Source: Burkholderiaceae bacterium (GTDB taxonomy: Bacteria > Pseudomonadota > Gammaproteobacteria > Burkholderiales > Burkholderiaceae_C). Taken from it: DNA of 40,138 nt. The stretch covers positions 1 through 40,138 of the forward strand of contig JACSRS010000126.1 of the NCBI GenBank assembly GCA_014879655.1. The letters run 5' to 3'. Of the stretch, positions 23,325 to 30,032 are shown one piece after another. The notes under the pieces were generated by a model. It searched no databases. It was given only the letters and a program-made list of their open reading frames with translations, and was not told the DNA's origin. How positions within the stretch are numbered: the stretch's first letter is position 1; every line of letters begins with the position of its first letter. The position numbers and the translations under genes were made by a program.

Positions 23325-23489
23325 GAATCTCTCCTGAAAGTGACGGGGTAACCGACGCGGGCAGCGGCCCAGTGTGGCGGCGGCGCGTCACCGGGTCAAG
23401 CCGGGGTCACACAGAAGGCAGGTGCAAAGCGAGCGGGTACCGGCGGATCTACCCCCGACGGAACAGCGGGGACCCCCTGACGGTTTTCA

Positions 23490-23550
23490 GAGCCAATTTT
23501 CAGCATTTTTGGCATCAACCCAGTGTCAAATGGTGAAATTCAGCTATCAA
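23490..23550 (+). repeat. Dispersed repeat, copy E (near consensus)
   Basis: TTTTCAGCATTTTTGGCATC, then AACCCAGTGTCAAATGGTG and TCAGCTATC. This is the best-preserved copy and defines the consensus with copies D, F and G. It lies in the gap between the DUF1330 gene and the hydroxylase gene, which otherwise holds nothing recognisable. Confidence 0.8.
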
Positions 23551-23617
23551 TGTGATATCAAATGACGGCTGCCGGTCACGTGCAGGCGCGCTGTGGCCAC
23601 CGGTCAGTGGCCACCAG

Positions 23618-24820
23618 TCAGTGGCTGCCGGTCAATGAGGCCGCCACCAGCCGCTTGAAGGGGGTGAAGCGTTCGCCGGCGCGCAGCGCCAGGTTGCGCA
23701 GGGCACGCGCGGGTGGCGTGTCGGCCGTGTACAGGCGGGTGATCAGTTGCGTGGCCAGGTACAGCGGCCGGGTGGCGCGGCGGTGCTCGCGCTCGTAACG
23801 TGCCAGCAGCGATGGCGCGGCGATGTCTTCGCCGCGGGCGTGCGCAGCGCGCAGCAGGCCCGACAGGTTGTCCACCCCGAGCAGCCCGAAGTTGAAACCG
23901 TGTGCGGTCACCGGGTGCATGCCGACGGCGGCGTCGCCGATGCAGGCAAAGCGGTTGGCCACCAGGTGGCGCGGATAGACCGCGACCAGCGGGTAGGCGT
24001 GGCGCGTGCTGACCAGCGTCATCGCGCCCAGGCGCCGGGCAAAGCGGCTGGTCATCTGGCTGGCAAAGGCGTCGGGCTCCAGCGTGAGCAGCGGGTCGAT
24101 CTCGTGGCTGGGCAGGGTCAGCACGACCGACGAGCGGTGCTGGCCGGTGGAAGGGTCGTCATTCATCGGCAGCAGCGCCAGCGTCTGGCCGTAGTCGAAC
24201 CATTCCCACGCAGCGTGCTGGTGCGGCTCCTCGTGCGTCATGGTGCAGAGCAACATGCTGCGGCCGAAGTCGTGCAGGTCGGCGGCGATGCCCATCGCGC
24301 GGCGGGTGGCGGAGAAGCGGCTGTCGGCGGCAATCAGCAGCCGCGCGCTCAAGCTGGCGCCGCCCGCCAGCTTGACGTGGGCCGCAGCGCTGTCGGTGTG
24401 CGCGTGGCTGACCGATTCGCCGGCCAGCAGCGTGATGTCGCCATGCTGCTGCATTGATGCGTGCATCGCGTCGAACGCGGCGCGCCGAATGTGGTGGTTG
24501 CCCACCAGCCAGCCCAGTTCGCTGCGGCCACCCAGCGCGTGGTCGATGACCATCGCGAACGGGGACGATCCGTTCATCACCTTGGCGTCGCGCAGCGGCG
24601 ACAGCGCCTGCGGATCGATGCGCTCCCAAAGACCCATGCTGCGCAGCAGCTGCGCCGAGTGCTGGGTCAGAGCGATCTCGCGGCCATCAAAGGCGGGCTG
24701 CTGCAGCGCAGCCAGCGGCTGCTGCTCGATCAGCGCGATGCGCAGACCGTGCCCGGACAGGGCCCGCGCGAGACACAGGCCGGCCGGTCCGGCACCGGAG
24801 ATGATGAGGTCGTGGTCCAT
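23618..24820 (-). CDS. ubiM: FAD-dependent ubiquinone-biosynthesis hydroxylase (UbiH/UbiM family)
   Basis: A flavoprotein monooxygenase that hydroxylates the aromatic ring of ubiquinone precursors. 400 residues. The FAD-binding motif GAGPAGLCLARALSGHGL is at residue 9, the UbiH-family segment FDGREIALTQHSAQLLRSMG near 44, a DG-like AADSRFSATRRAMGI near 160, and the second FAD motif CIGDAAVGMHPVTAHGFNFGL near 295. The choice between UbiH, UbiF and UbiM rests on overall feel (closest to UbiM as I know it) and is tentative; membership of the hydroxylase family is firm. Stand-alone on the minus strand. Confidence 0.75.
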   Translation of the reverse strand: MDHDLIISGAGPAGLCLARALSGHGLRIALIEQQPLAALQQPAFDGREIALTQHSAQLLRSMGLWERIDPQALSPLRDAKVMNGSSPFAMVIDHALGGRSELGWLVGNHHIRRAAFDAMHASMQQHGDITLLAGESVSHAHTDSAAAHVKLAGGASLSARLLIAADSRFSATRRAMGIAADLHDFGRSMLLCTMTHEEPHQHAAWEWFDYGQTLALLPMNDDPSTGQHRSSVVLTLPSHEIDPLLTLEPDAFASQMTSRFARRLGAMTLVSTRHAYPLVAVYPRHLVANRFACIGDAAVGMHPVTAHGFNFGLLGVDNLSGLLRAAHARGEDIAAPSLLARYEREHRRATRPLYLATQLITRLYTADTPPARALRNLALRAGERFTPFKRLVAASLTGSH

Positions 24821-24890
24821 GGTGTGCAGCGTAACGGGGCTTCAGAAGGGCTGGCTTGACAAGGGGCAAGTCACCATCGTGCCGGCAGGC

Positions 24891-25100
24891 TTATTTTTCC
24901 AGCACCCACTGGATGATGTACTTGGCGACGAAGCCGACCATGCCGAAGGCCAGGCCCAGAAAGATCACGAAAGTGCCGAACTTGCCGGCCTTCGACTCCC
25001 ACGCCAGGTGACCGATGATGAACAGCATGTACAGCATGAAGGCGCCGACGCCGAACGTCAGGCCGAAGGCGGCAATCTGCTCTTCTGTAAAACCGAACAT
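24891..25100 (-). CDS. DUF2788 small membrane protein
   Basis: 69 residues, beginning MFGFTEEQIAAFGLTFGVGA, with two hydrophobic segments (about 13-31 and 42-62) separated by a short charged turn HLAWESKAGKFG, so a two-helix inner-membrane hairpin. The start overlaps the stop of the upstream DUF2189 gene (TGATG), which indicates coupling. Function unknown. Confidence 0.82.
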   Translation of the reverse strand: MFGFTEEQIAAFGLTFGVGAFMLYMLFIIGHLAWESKAGKFGTFVIFLGLAFGMVGFVAKYIIQWVLEK

Positions 25101-25963
25101 CAGGCCGACCCTTCTGGCGGCAGCCGCTCGGGCAGCGCGCTGGCGTCGACCACGTCGCGGTAGGCGTGCCAGCTGGCGTGGCCCAGCACCGGCATCACGA
25201 AGACCAGCCCGATCAGCAGCGTGACCAGGCCCAGCCCGGTCAGCCCCATGATCAGGGCGGCCCACAGCGCCATCGGTACCGGGTTTTGCAACACCGACTG
25301 CCAGCTGGCCAGCACCGCCTGCAGCACGGTGACGCGGCGGTCCAGCAGCAGCGGCATCGCGATCACGCTGGAGGCAAACATGGGCGCGGCCATGAGCGCG
25401 CCCATGGTCAGCCAGAGCTCGAATACATAGTGGTTCGGTGCCAGCACGATGTGACGCAGAAAATCCGCCGGCGTGTTCACCGGCTGCGGTGCCAGCAGCG
25501 TGATCAGCGCGGCCGAGGTCAGCACCCAGCCGGTGCCGGCCAGTGCCAGCAGCAGGCCAAAGCGAACCAGGCTCCAGTAACCACCCTTGACGACAAAGCG
25601 TGAATATTGCCAACGCGTCCAGGTGCGCACGATCAGCCGCAGGTTGACCGGCTCGCCGCGCTCGATGGCGCGGCTGATCGCGTACAGGCTGGTCGACAGC
25701 ACCGGCGCAACGACCAGGAAGCCGGAGAACGCGCCGGCCAGCAGCCAGAAGCGGTCGCGGGCCAGCAGCAGCAGCAGCGCCCCGAAGGCCGCGAGCGCCG
25801 CGCCATGCGCCAGGCTGAGCCAGCCAGCCTGCACGGTGTCGCGCACGCCGCGCTGCAGCCAGGCCAGCGGTTGCATCAGGTCGATGCTGCGCACGACCGG
25901 CAACACGACGGTGCCGTCATCGGGTTCGGGCGGAAGAGGGGGAGGTGTTTGGGAAAGTGCCAC
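25100..25963 (-). CDS. BPSS1780/DUF2189-family membrane protein
   Basis: 287 residues starting at a GTG at 25963. After a Pro-rich N-terminus there is the family segment VRSIDLMQPLAWLQRGVRDT, followed by about six hydrophobic helices (from SLAHGAALAAFGALLLLLA to LGLVTLLIGLVFVMPVLGH), so an integral inner-membrane protein. The ending HASWHAYRDVVDASALPERL is typical. The function of the family is unknown. It overlaps the DUF2788 gene, so the two products probably act together or share regulation. Confidence 0.85.
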   Translation of the reverse strand: MALSQTPPPLPPEPDDGTVVLPVVRSIDLMQPLAWLQRGVRDTVQAGWLSLAHGAALAAFGALLLLLARDRFWLLAGAFSGFLVVAPVLSTSLYAISRAIERGEPVNLRLIVRTWTRWQYSRFVVKGGYWSLVRFGLLLALAGTGWVLTSAALITLLAPQPVNTPADFLRHIVLAPNHYVFELWLTMGALMAAPMFASSVIAMPLLLDRRVTVLQAVLASWQSVLQNPVPMALWAALIMGLTGLGLVTLLIGLVFVMPVLGHASWHAYRDVVDASALPERLPPEGSA

Positions 25964-26072
25964 GCCCGCTAGCTTAAACGCTGCGGGCGTGTTTCAAAAG
26001 ACGGGCGCTGCGGTTTTGGCGGGCACCCGGGCAAAGCCGCTGTTGCCGGCCGCCCGGATGCCTGAGTGCCGA

Positions 26073-26651
26073 TCAGCTTCGGCCGTAGCCCATGCCACCG
26101 CCCATGCCCTGGCCACCGTGGTGACCGTGGCCACCCATGCCCCCACCCTTGCCACCGCCCATGCCGCCAAAGCGCATCGAAATGGCGTCAAACGACTTCT
26201 TCTGCTCCGGCGTCAGTGCGGCGTAGAAGGTCTTGACGGCGTCGCCCTTCTTGCTCATTTCGGCGTCACGCTGGGCCTTCATGGCCTGCATCTTGTCAAT
26301 GCGCTCGGGTGTGGTGAGCTTTTCCATTTCGGCATGCAGGTTGCGACGGGCGGCCATCATCGCGGCCGACGGCTGCATCGCCGCGGTGAACGCGGTCCAC
26401 GCGCCTTCCTGCTCCGGCTTGATCTGCAGCACGGTCTTGAGCTTGCTCATGCGCTGGCTGAAGCGCTCGGTCATGCGCGCCTGCATCGCAGCCGGGTCGG
26501 CCTGGCCGGGCCCGCCGCGGCCCATCATGTGGCCACCGCCGGGACCACCGGGGCCGCCCTGACCGGGCATCGGCGGCGTCTGGGCGGTGGCAGCAAAGCC
26601 GAGGGTGGCGATCAGGCCAGCGAGCAGCAGGTGTTTGGGGTTGGATTTCAT
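26073..26651 (-). CDS. Spy/CpxP-like periplasmic protein with Gly-rich tail
   Basis: 192 residues. Signal peptide about residues 1-23 (LLLAGLIATLGFAATAQ). A Gly/Pro/Met-rich stretch (25-50) precedes a helical body with repeated LTxxQ-type motifs: LQIKPEQEGAWTAF and ALTPEQKKSFDAISM, as in Spy/CpxP chaperones. The C-terminus (about 165-192) is Gly/His/Met-rich (GGMGGHGHHGGQGMGGGM), which could bind metal such as copper (inference). AAGGAAG lies before the ATG. Spy-like proteins are induced by envelope or metal stress in other bacteria; an inverted repeat lies upstream. Confidence 0.82.
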   Translation of the reverse strand: MKSNPKHLLLAGLIATLGFAATAQTPPMPGQGGPGGPGGGHMMGRGGPGQADPAAMQARMTERFSQRMSKLKTVLQIKPEQEGAWTAFTAAMQPSAAMMAARRNLHAEMEKLTTPERIDKMQAMKAQRDAEMSKKGDAVKTFYAALTPEQKKSFDAISMRFGGMGGGKGGGMGGHGHHGGQGMGGGMGYGRS

Positions 26652-26728
26652 TTGCTTCCTTTCAGTGAGAAGAAGCCTGATGACAGCGAATCGGCCATCA
26701 GGTTGAAAGCAAGTGTGCGCGGGCCGTG

Positions 26729-26752
26729 TATCGGGCAGTTGTCGCCCCGATA
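26729..26752 (-). promoter_or_regulatory. Inverted repeat upstream of the Spy-like gene
   Basis: TATCGGG at 26729-26735 is mirrored by CCCGATA at 26746-26752 with 10 bases between. It lies about 80-100 bases before the start of the Spy-like gene, a typical place for a dimeric regulator. No known regulator consensus is recognised. Confidence 0.35.
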
Positions 26753-26799
26753 AGGCTTTGTAAAGTTTTGCGGCGCTGCGCGGGCGCCGGCCGGCCGTT

Positions 26800-27057
26800 T
26801 CAGGGGCGGCGGTTGGACGGCACGAAAGGCGGGCGGCCGGCGATGTGGCGGAAGGTGATGCGGCCCTTGCTCAGGTCGTAGGGCGACAGCTCCAGCGAGA
26901 CCTTGTCGCCCGCCAGGATGCGGATGTGGTTCTTGCGCATCTTGCCGGCGGTGTAGGCGATCAGCTGGTGGCCGTTGTCCAGCGTGACGCGAAAGCGGGA
27001 GTCGGGCAGAACCTCGTCCACCATGCCGCTCATTTCAATCAGTTCTTCCTTGGCCAT
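26800..27057 (-). CDS. infA: Translation initiation factor IF-1 (second copy)
   Basis: 85 residues: [40 protein letters not shown] and [17 protein letters not shown]. Close to the copy at 6448-6702, differing at scattered positions and in the tail ([11 protein letters not shown]). I start at the ATG at 27057, 8 bases after AGGAG; a TTG two codons upstream is in frame but badly placed. Two infA genes are common in Burkholderiales (general knowledge). This one has its own promoter and a leader of about 215 bases. Confidence 0.94.
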   Translation of the reverse strand: MAKEELIEMSGMVDEVLPDSRFRVTLDNGHQLIAYTAGKMRKNHIRILAGDKVSLELSPYDLSKGRITFRHIAGRPPFVPSNRRP

Positions 27058-27311
27058 TGCCAACGCTCCTGCAGATTAATGACTTCCTCTACCGGGGCGG
27101 CCCGCGTCAGCGCCACCGCCATCGGTTCCGGCCATTCAGGGTGAGCCAAGGGGCGCGAATTCCGGGCGAACCGGCCGACGGGCTTTGACTGTGCCTGATC
27201 CCTTTTCGGGGTCAGGCCGGGTGAACAGGGCGCCGCGCACTTGTGCCAGTGCAGGGCGGTTCTGGAACCGAACCCGAAATTATAGGCCGCAGCTGCCGCA
27301 AACCGGTTGTT
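27058..27311 (-). promoter_or_regulatory. Promoter and structured leader of the second infA
   Basis: A perfect -10 TATAAT on the minus strand (27279-27284) without a clear -35. The leader contains a 10-bp hairpin at 27193-27217 (GCCTGATCCC, loop TTTTC, GGGGTCAGGC) with no T-run, so it is not a standard terminator. The leader could control translation, for example with temperature or growth (inference). No gene is seen in this gap. Confidence 0.45.
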
Positions 27312-28211
27312 TCAGCCGAGGCGGCCGTTGTGAAAATCCTGCATCGCCTGGACCAGTTGTTCGCGGGTGTTCATCACGAAAGGACCGTGCTGGGCGATGG
27401 GTTCGCGCAGCGGCCGCCCGGCGATCAGCAGCGCGCGCGCGCCGGCGCTGCCCTGCGCACGCAGCGTGACGCCGTCGCCGGTGTTCGACAGGATGGCCAT
27501 GCGGTGCAGCGCCACGGCGGTGGCCCCTCCCGCTCCATCGAGCACCTCAACGGCGCCACGATAGACGTAGACAAACGCGTTGTTGACCGGCGGCAGGGAC
27601 TGGCTGAAGGTGCCGGCGCCGGGCGCGAAATGCAGATCCAGATACAACGGATCGGTGGGCCACTGGTCGACCGGCCGGTGCATGGCGCCGCTGACGCCGT
27701 GACTTTCGCCCGAGATCACGCGCACCGTCACCTGCGCGGCGGTGGTGAATTCAGGGATTTCTTCGCGCTGGATGTCGCGGTAGCCGGGCTGGCACAGCTT
27801 GTCGCGCGCCGGCAGGTTCAGCCACAGCTGGAAGCCTTCCATCACGCCGGCTTCCTGTTCGGGCATTTCGCTGTGGATCAGGCCGCGACCGGCGGTCATC
27901 CATTGCACGCCACCGTTTTGCAGCAGGCCTTCGTGGCCCGCGCTGTCCTTGTGACGCATGCGGCCATCGATCATGTAGGTGACGGTTTCGAAACCCCGGT
28001 GCGGATGGTCGGGAAAACCGGCGCCGTAGTCGTCGGGGTCGTCGCTCGCAAAGTTGTCCAGCATCAGGAACGGGTCGAGCCGCTGCTGCAGATCCTGCGT
28101 CAGCACCCGGGTCAGCTTGACGCCAGCGCCGTCGCGGGTGGGCTGACCGGTGACAAGACGTTCGACGCCGCGCGGTTGCAGGACGGGGTGATCTTGAGTT
28201 TCGGGGTTCAT
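27312..28211 (-). CDS. Pirin-family protein
   Basis: 299 residues, bicupin fold. The N-terminal cupin carries the metal-binding pattern FPDHPHRGFETVTYMIDGRM and, further on, GRGLIHSEMPEQEAGVMEGFQLW (His and Glu ligands). The C-terminal domain starts around DLHFAPGAGTFSQSLP and lacks an obvious second metal site, as usual. Bacterial pirins such as E. coli YhhW show quercetinase activity, others bind partner enzymes; which applies here is open. No good ribosome binding site is visible. Confidence 0.92.
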   Translation of the reverse strand: MNPETQDHPVLQPRGVERLVTGQPTRDGAGVKLTRVLTQDLQQRLDPFLMLDNFASDDPDDYGAGFPDHPHRGFETVTYMIDGRMRHKDSAGHEGLLQNGGVQWMTAGRGLIHSEMPEQEAGVMEGFQLWLNLPARDKLCQPGYRDIQREEIPEFTTAAQVTVRVISGESHGVSGAMHRPVDQWPTDPLYLDLHFAPGAGTFSQSLPPVNNAFVYVYRGAVEVLDGAGGATAVALHRMAILSNTGDGVTLRAQGSAGARALLIAGRPLREPIAQHGPFVMNTREQLVQAMQDFHNGRLG

Positions 28212-28254
28212 GCCGTTGATGATGCCGCAGCCCCGGTGACCCTTTTTGCCGCGC

Positions 28255-28274
28255 GGGTCGGCGCGTGCCGACCC
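28255..28274 (-). terminator. Strong hairpin after the DUF2892 gene, no T-run
   Basis: GGGTCGGC, loop GCGT, GCCGACCC: a perfect 8-bp stem 10 bases past the DUF2892 stop. The minus-strand side lacks a run of T, so it may stall or protect the transcript end rather than terminate alone. Confidence 0.4.
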
Positions 28275-28283
28275 CGGTGGCGC

Positions 28284-28481
28284 TCAGGTCTTGGTTTTCA
28301 TCGAGCAAGTGTTCCAGCCGAACAGTGCGTAAGGCGGGCACCAGCCAATGGCGCCGGTAGCAAGGGGCACGACGCCGATCCAGCCCCAGACGCCGACGGT
28401 GCCGGTGGCTGCAAGGCCGACCAGAACCAGTCCGACAACGATACGAAGGGTGCGGTCGATGCCGCCGACATTGGTTTTCAT
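28284..28481 (-). CDS. DUF2892 small inner-membrane protein
   Basis: 65 residues with two hydrophobic helices (about 11-28 and 30-46) and the family ending GWCPPYALFGWNTC, containing two cysteines. It begins MKTNVGGIDRTLRIVVGLVL. AGGAG lies 6 bases before the ATG. In other bacteria DUF2892 forms the membrane part of YgaP-type rhodaneses and is linked to sulfur or redox control (family knowledge). It lies downstream of a Crp/Fnr gene, and a perfect CRP-type palindrome sits about 60 bases before the start. Confidence 0.88.
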   Translation of the reverse strand: MKTNVGGIDRTLRIVVGLVLVGLAATGTVGVWGWIGVVPLATGAIGWCPPYALFGWNTCSMKTKT

Positions 28482-28541
28482 GGTGAACTCCTGTGAAAAA
28501 GTAAGTGTGCGCTGATTGAACCCGTTTGCAAAGCGCCGGTC

Positions 28542-28557
28542 TGTGACTTCAGTCACA
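28542..28557. promoter_or_regulatory. Perfect CRP/FNR-type palindrome TGTGA-N6-TCACA
   Basis: TGTGACTTCAGTCACA is fully symmetric except for the central spacer and matches the CRP consensus half-sites exactly. It lies between the Crp/Fnr gene (stop at 28584) and the DUF2892 gene, so the adjacent regulator is the obvious candidate binder, activating or repressing DUF2892. Confidence 0.65.
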
Positions 28558-28583
28558 CAGACTTTGCACGCTGCGCGAGCCGA

Positions 28584-29234
28584 TCAGGTCTGCAGCGCGG
28601 CAGCCAGATCGCGCAGCGCGGCGCTGTTGCAGATGAGTATGCGCTCGCGCGACAGCTCGACCCAGCCTTCGCGCTCGAAACGCCGCAGCAGCCGGGTGAC
28701 GATCTCGCGCACCGTGCCCAGCTCGTCGGCCAGTGCCTGGTGTGTCGTGGCCAGCGCGTGGCCGTGCCCCAGCAGCGCCGCCGCCAGGCGATGGTCGAGC
28801 TTGTGAAAGGCGACGGCATCGATCAATGCGGTCAGGTCGGACATGCGTTCGGCAAACAGGCCGAGCACGGCATCGCGAAATTCCGGTGTCTCCAGCCACC
28901 GGGCAAAAACCGGCGGCGGTATCAGCAGCAGCGTGGTGGGCCGCGTGGCCACGCCGTGCGCCGACAGCGGCTGGCTGCGAAAGAGGCAGGCGCTGGAGAC
29001 CAGGCACAGCTCGCCCGGGACCACACGGTACAGCTCCAGCGAGCGACCGTCGCCCGAATGGCGGCTGACCCGGACCTCGCCGTCGAGAACCAGCGGGAAA
29101 CCCTGGCAGGGCTTGTTCTCACTGAAGAGTTCGGCGCCGGCCGGCACCGTCATCGGGCCGATGGTGCTGCCCAGTTCCGCCAGACCCGGGCGGACATGGG
29201 CGAGTGCAGGGTACAGCTCGGTGGGCGCGCTCAT
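28584..29234 (-). CDS. Crp/Fnr-family transcription regulator
   Basis: 216 residues from the ATG at 29234, which overlaps the cueR stop (ATGA). The N-terminal effector domain has MTVPAGAELFSENKPCQGFP, LVLDGEVRVSRHSGDGRSLE and YRVVPGELCLVSSACLF. The C-terminal winged helix shows TTHQALADELGTVREIVTRLLRRFEREGWVEL (recognition helix TVREIVTRLLRRF). The N-terminal Fe-S cysteine cluster of FNR is absent, and the cAMP pocket is not obvious. Instead three cysteines lie in the sensor domain (one in NKPCQG, two in ELCLVSSAC), which could sense redox, metal or persulfide (inference). Being coupled to cueR, it should rise with copper. Confidence 0.85.
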   Translation of the reverse strand: MSAPTELYPALAHVRPGLAELGSTIGPMTVPAGAELFSENKPCQGFPLVLDGEVRVSRHSGDGRSLELYRVVPGELCLVSSACLFRSQPLSAHGVATRPTTLLLIPPPVFARWLETPEFRDAVLGLFAERMSDLTALIDAVAFHKLDHRLAAALLGHGHALATTHQALADELGTVREIVTRLLRRFEREGWVELSRERILICNSAALRDLAAALQT

Positions 29235-29725
29235 CGGGGCGTGGCGCCGGCGAGGTCGTCCAGGATCGGGCAGTCGGGCCGGCCGTCGCCGTGGCAGTGC
29301 TGCAGCAGGTTCTGCAGCGTGCGCTGCATGGCCTGCATGGATTCGATGCGGGCCGCCAGCTCCTCCACATGCTGCTGCGCGATGCGCTTGACGTGAGCGC
29401 TGGCACGGCCGTGGTCGTGCCACAGGCTGACCAGTTCGGTGATTTCGGCCATCGAAAAACCCAGCTCGCGTGAACGCTTGATGAAGCGCAGCGTGTGCAC
29501 GTCGGACTCCGTGTACTGGCGGTAGCCACTGTCGGTGCGGTGCACGTCACCGAGCAGGCCCAGCGATTCGTAATGCCGCAGCATGCGCGCCGACACGCCC
29601 GACAGCGCCGCCGCGGTGCCAATGCTGGCGGGGTAGCTACCAACACCGCGCGGCTCGCCGCCCGTGCGCGGGCTGCCGGCGACGGTGGCCGTTTCAGGCC
29701 GCAACGGCATAACCTTCTTCGGCAA
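29231..29725 (-). CDS. cueR: Copper-responsive MerR-family regulator
   Basis: Activates copper-export genes by twisting promoters with long spacers. The MerR helix-turn-helix is clear: IGTAAALSGVSARMLRHYESLGLLG, followed by HRTDSGYRQYTESDVHTLRFIKRSRELGFSMAEI. The long dimerisation helix ends at the metal loop CHGDGRPDCPIL, the CueR-type pair of cysteines. The frame opens at 29725, inside the end of copZ; the N-terminus before YPASIGTA is not family-like, so the true start may be the ATG at 29710 or a later GTG. It is followed by the Crp/Fnr gene, overlapping by ATGA. Confidence 0.87.
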   Translation of the reverse strand: MPKKVMPLRPETATVAGSPRTGGEPRGVGSYPASIGTAAALSGVSARMLRHYESLGLLGDVHRTDSGYRQYTESDVHTLRFIKRSRELGFSMAEITELVSLWHDHGRASAHVKRIAQQHVEELAARIESMQAMQRTLQNLLQHCHGDGRPDCPILDDLAGATPR

Positions 29726-29891
29726 TGGCCCGGGCCAGTGCGTCGCGCGGCTGCTCGGAGTTGACCTCGACCTTGTTGCTGGCGCGGTCGATGCGCACTT
29801 CGGCCTGGGGGTCGAGCTGCTGCAGCGCCTGGGTGACGGCTTTTTCGCAATGGCCGCAAGTCATGCCGGTGACGGTGAAGGACTGGTTCAT
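29694..29891 (-). CDS. copZ: Copper chaperone, single HMA domain
   Basis: 65 residues, one heavy-metal-associated domain: MNQSFTVTGMTCGHCEKAVT with the Cu(I) site GMTCGHC, then VNSEQPRDALARAIAEEGY. It would carry Cu(I) to CopA in the cytoplasm. AGGAG with 7-base spacing precedes the ATG. It is first in the operon copZ-cueR-crp/fnr, under the CueR-type promoter at 29926-29956. The leader is about 28 bases. Confidence 0.93.
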   Translation of the reverse strand: MNQSFTVTGMTCGHCEKAVTQALQQLDPQAEVRIDRASNKVEVNSEQPRDALARAIAEEGYAVAA

Positions 29892-29925
29892 GGGATCTCC
29901 TTTGAAGGGTGAATGGGGACAGCAT

Positions 29926-29956
29926 AGTCTGAACCTTGTCATGATGAGAAGGTCAA
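29926..29956 (-). promoter_or_regulatory. CueR-type promoter for copZ-cueR
   Basis: On the minus strand: -35 TTGACC, a 19-bp spacer holding the dyad ACCTT...AAGGT (TTCTCATCATGACAAGGTT), and -10 CAGACT. The 19-bp spacer and the dyad are hallmarks of MerR/CueR-controlled promoters. Confidence 0.85.
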
Positions 29957-29994
29957 GCGACCCTGGTGGCTGCAGGGTCGGCCTGAAAAAACCT

Positions 29995-30025
29995 TTGACC
30001 TTTCCATCATGAGAAGGCTTAACCT
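29995..30025 (+). promoter_or_regulatory. CueR-type promoter for copA
   Basis: -35 TTGACC (29995-30000), 19-bp spacer TTTCCATCATGAGAAGGCT containing CCTT/AAGG, -10 TAACCT (30020-30025). Only seven bases separate the -10 from the likely copA start codon, so the transcript is probably leaderless. Confidence 0.85.
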
Positions 30026-30032
30026 TCGTCGC

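Noticed and set aside
27058-27063. TTG start for the second infA
   Set aside because: The ATG at 27057 has a proper AGGAG spacing and gives the family N-terminus MAKEEL.
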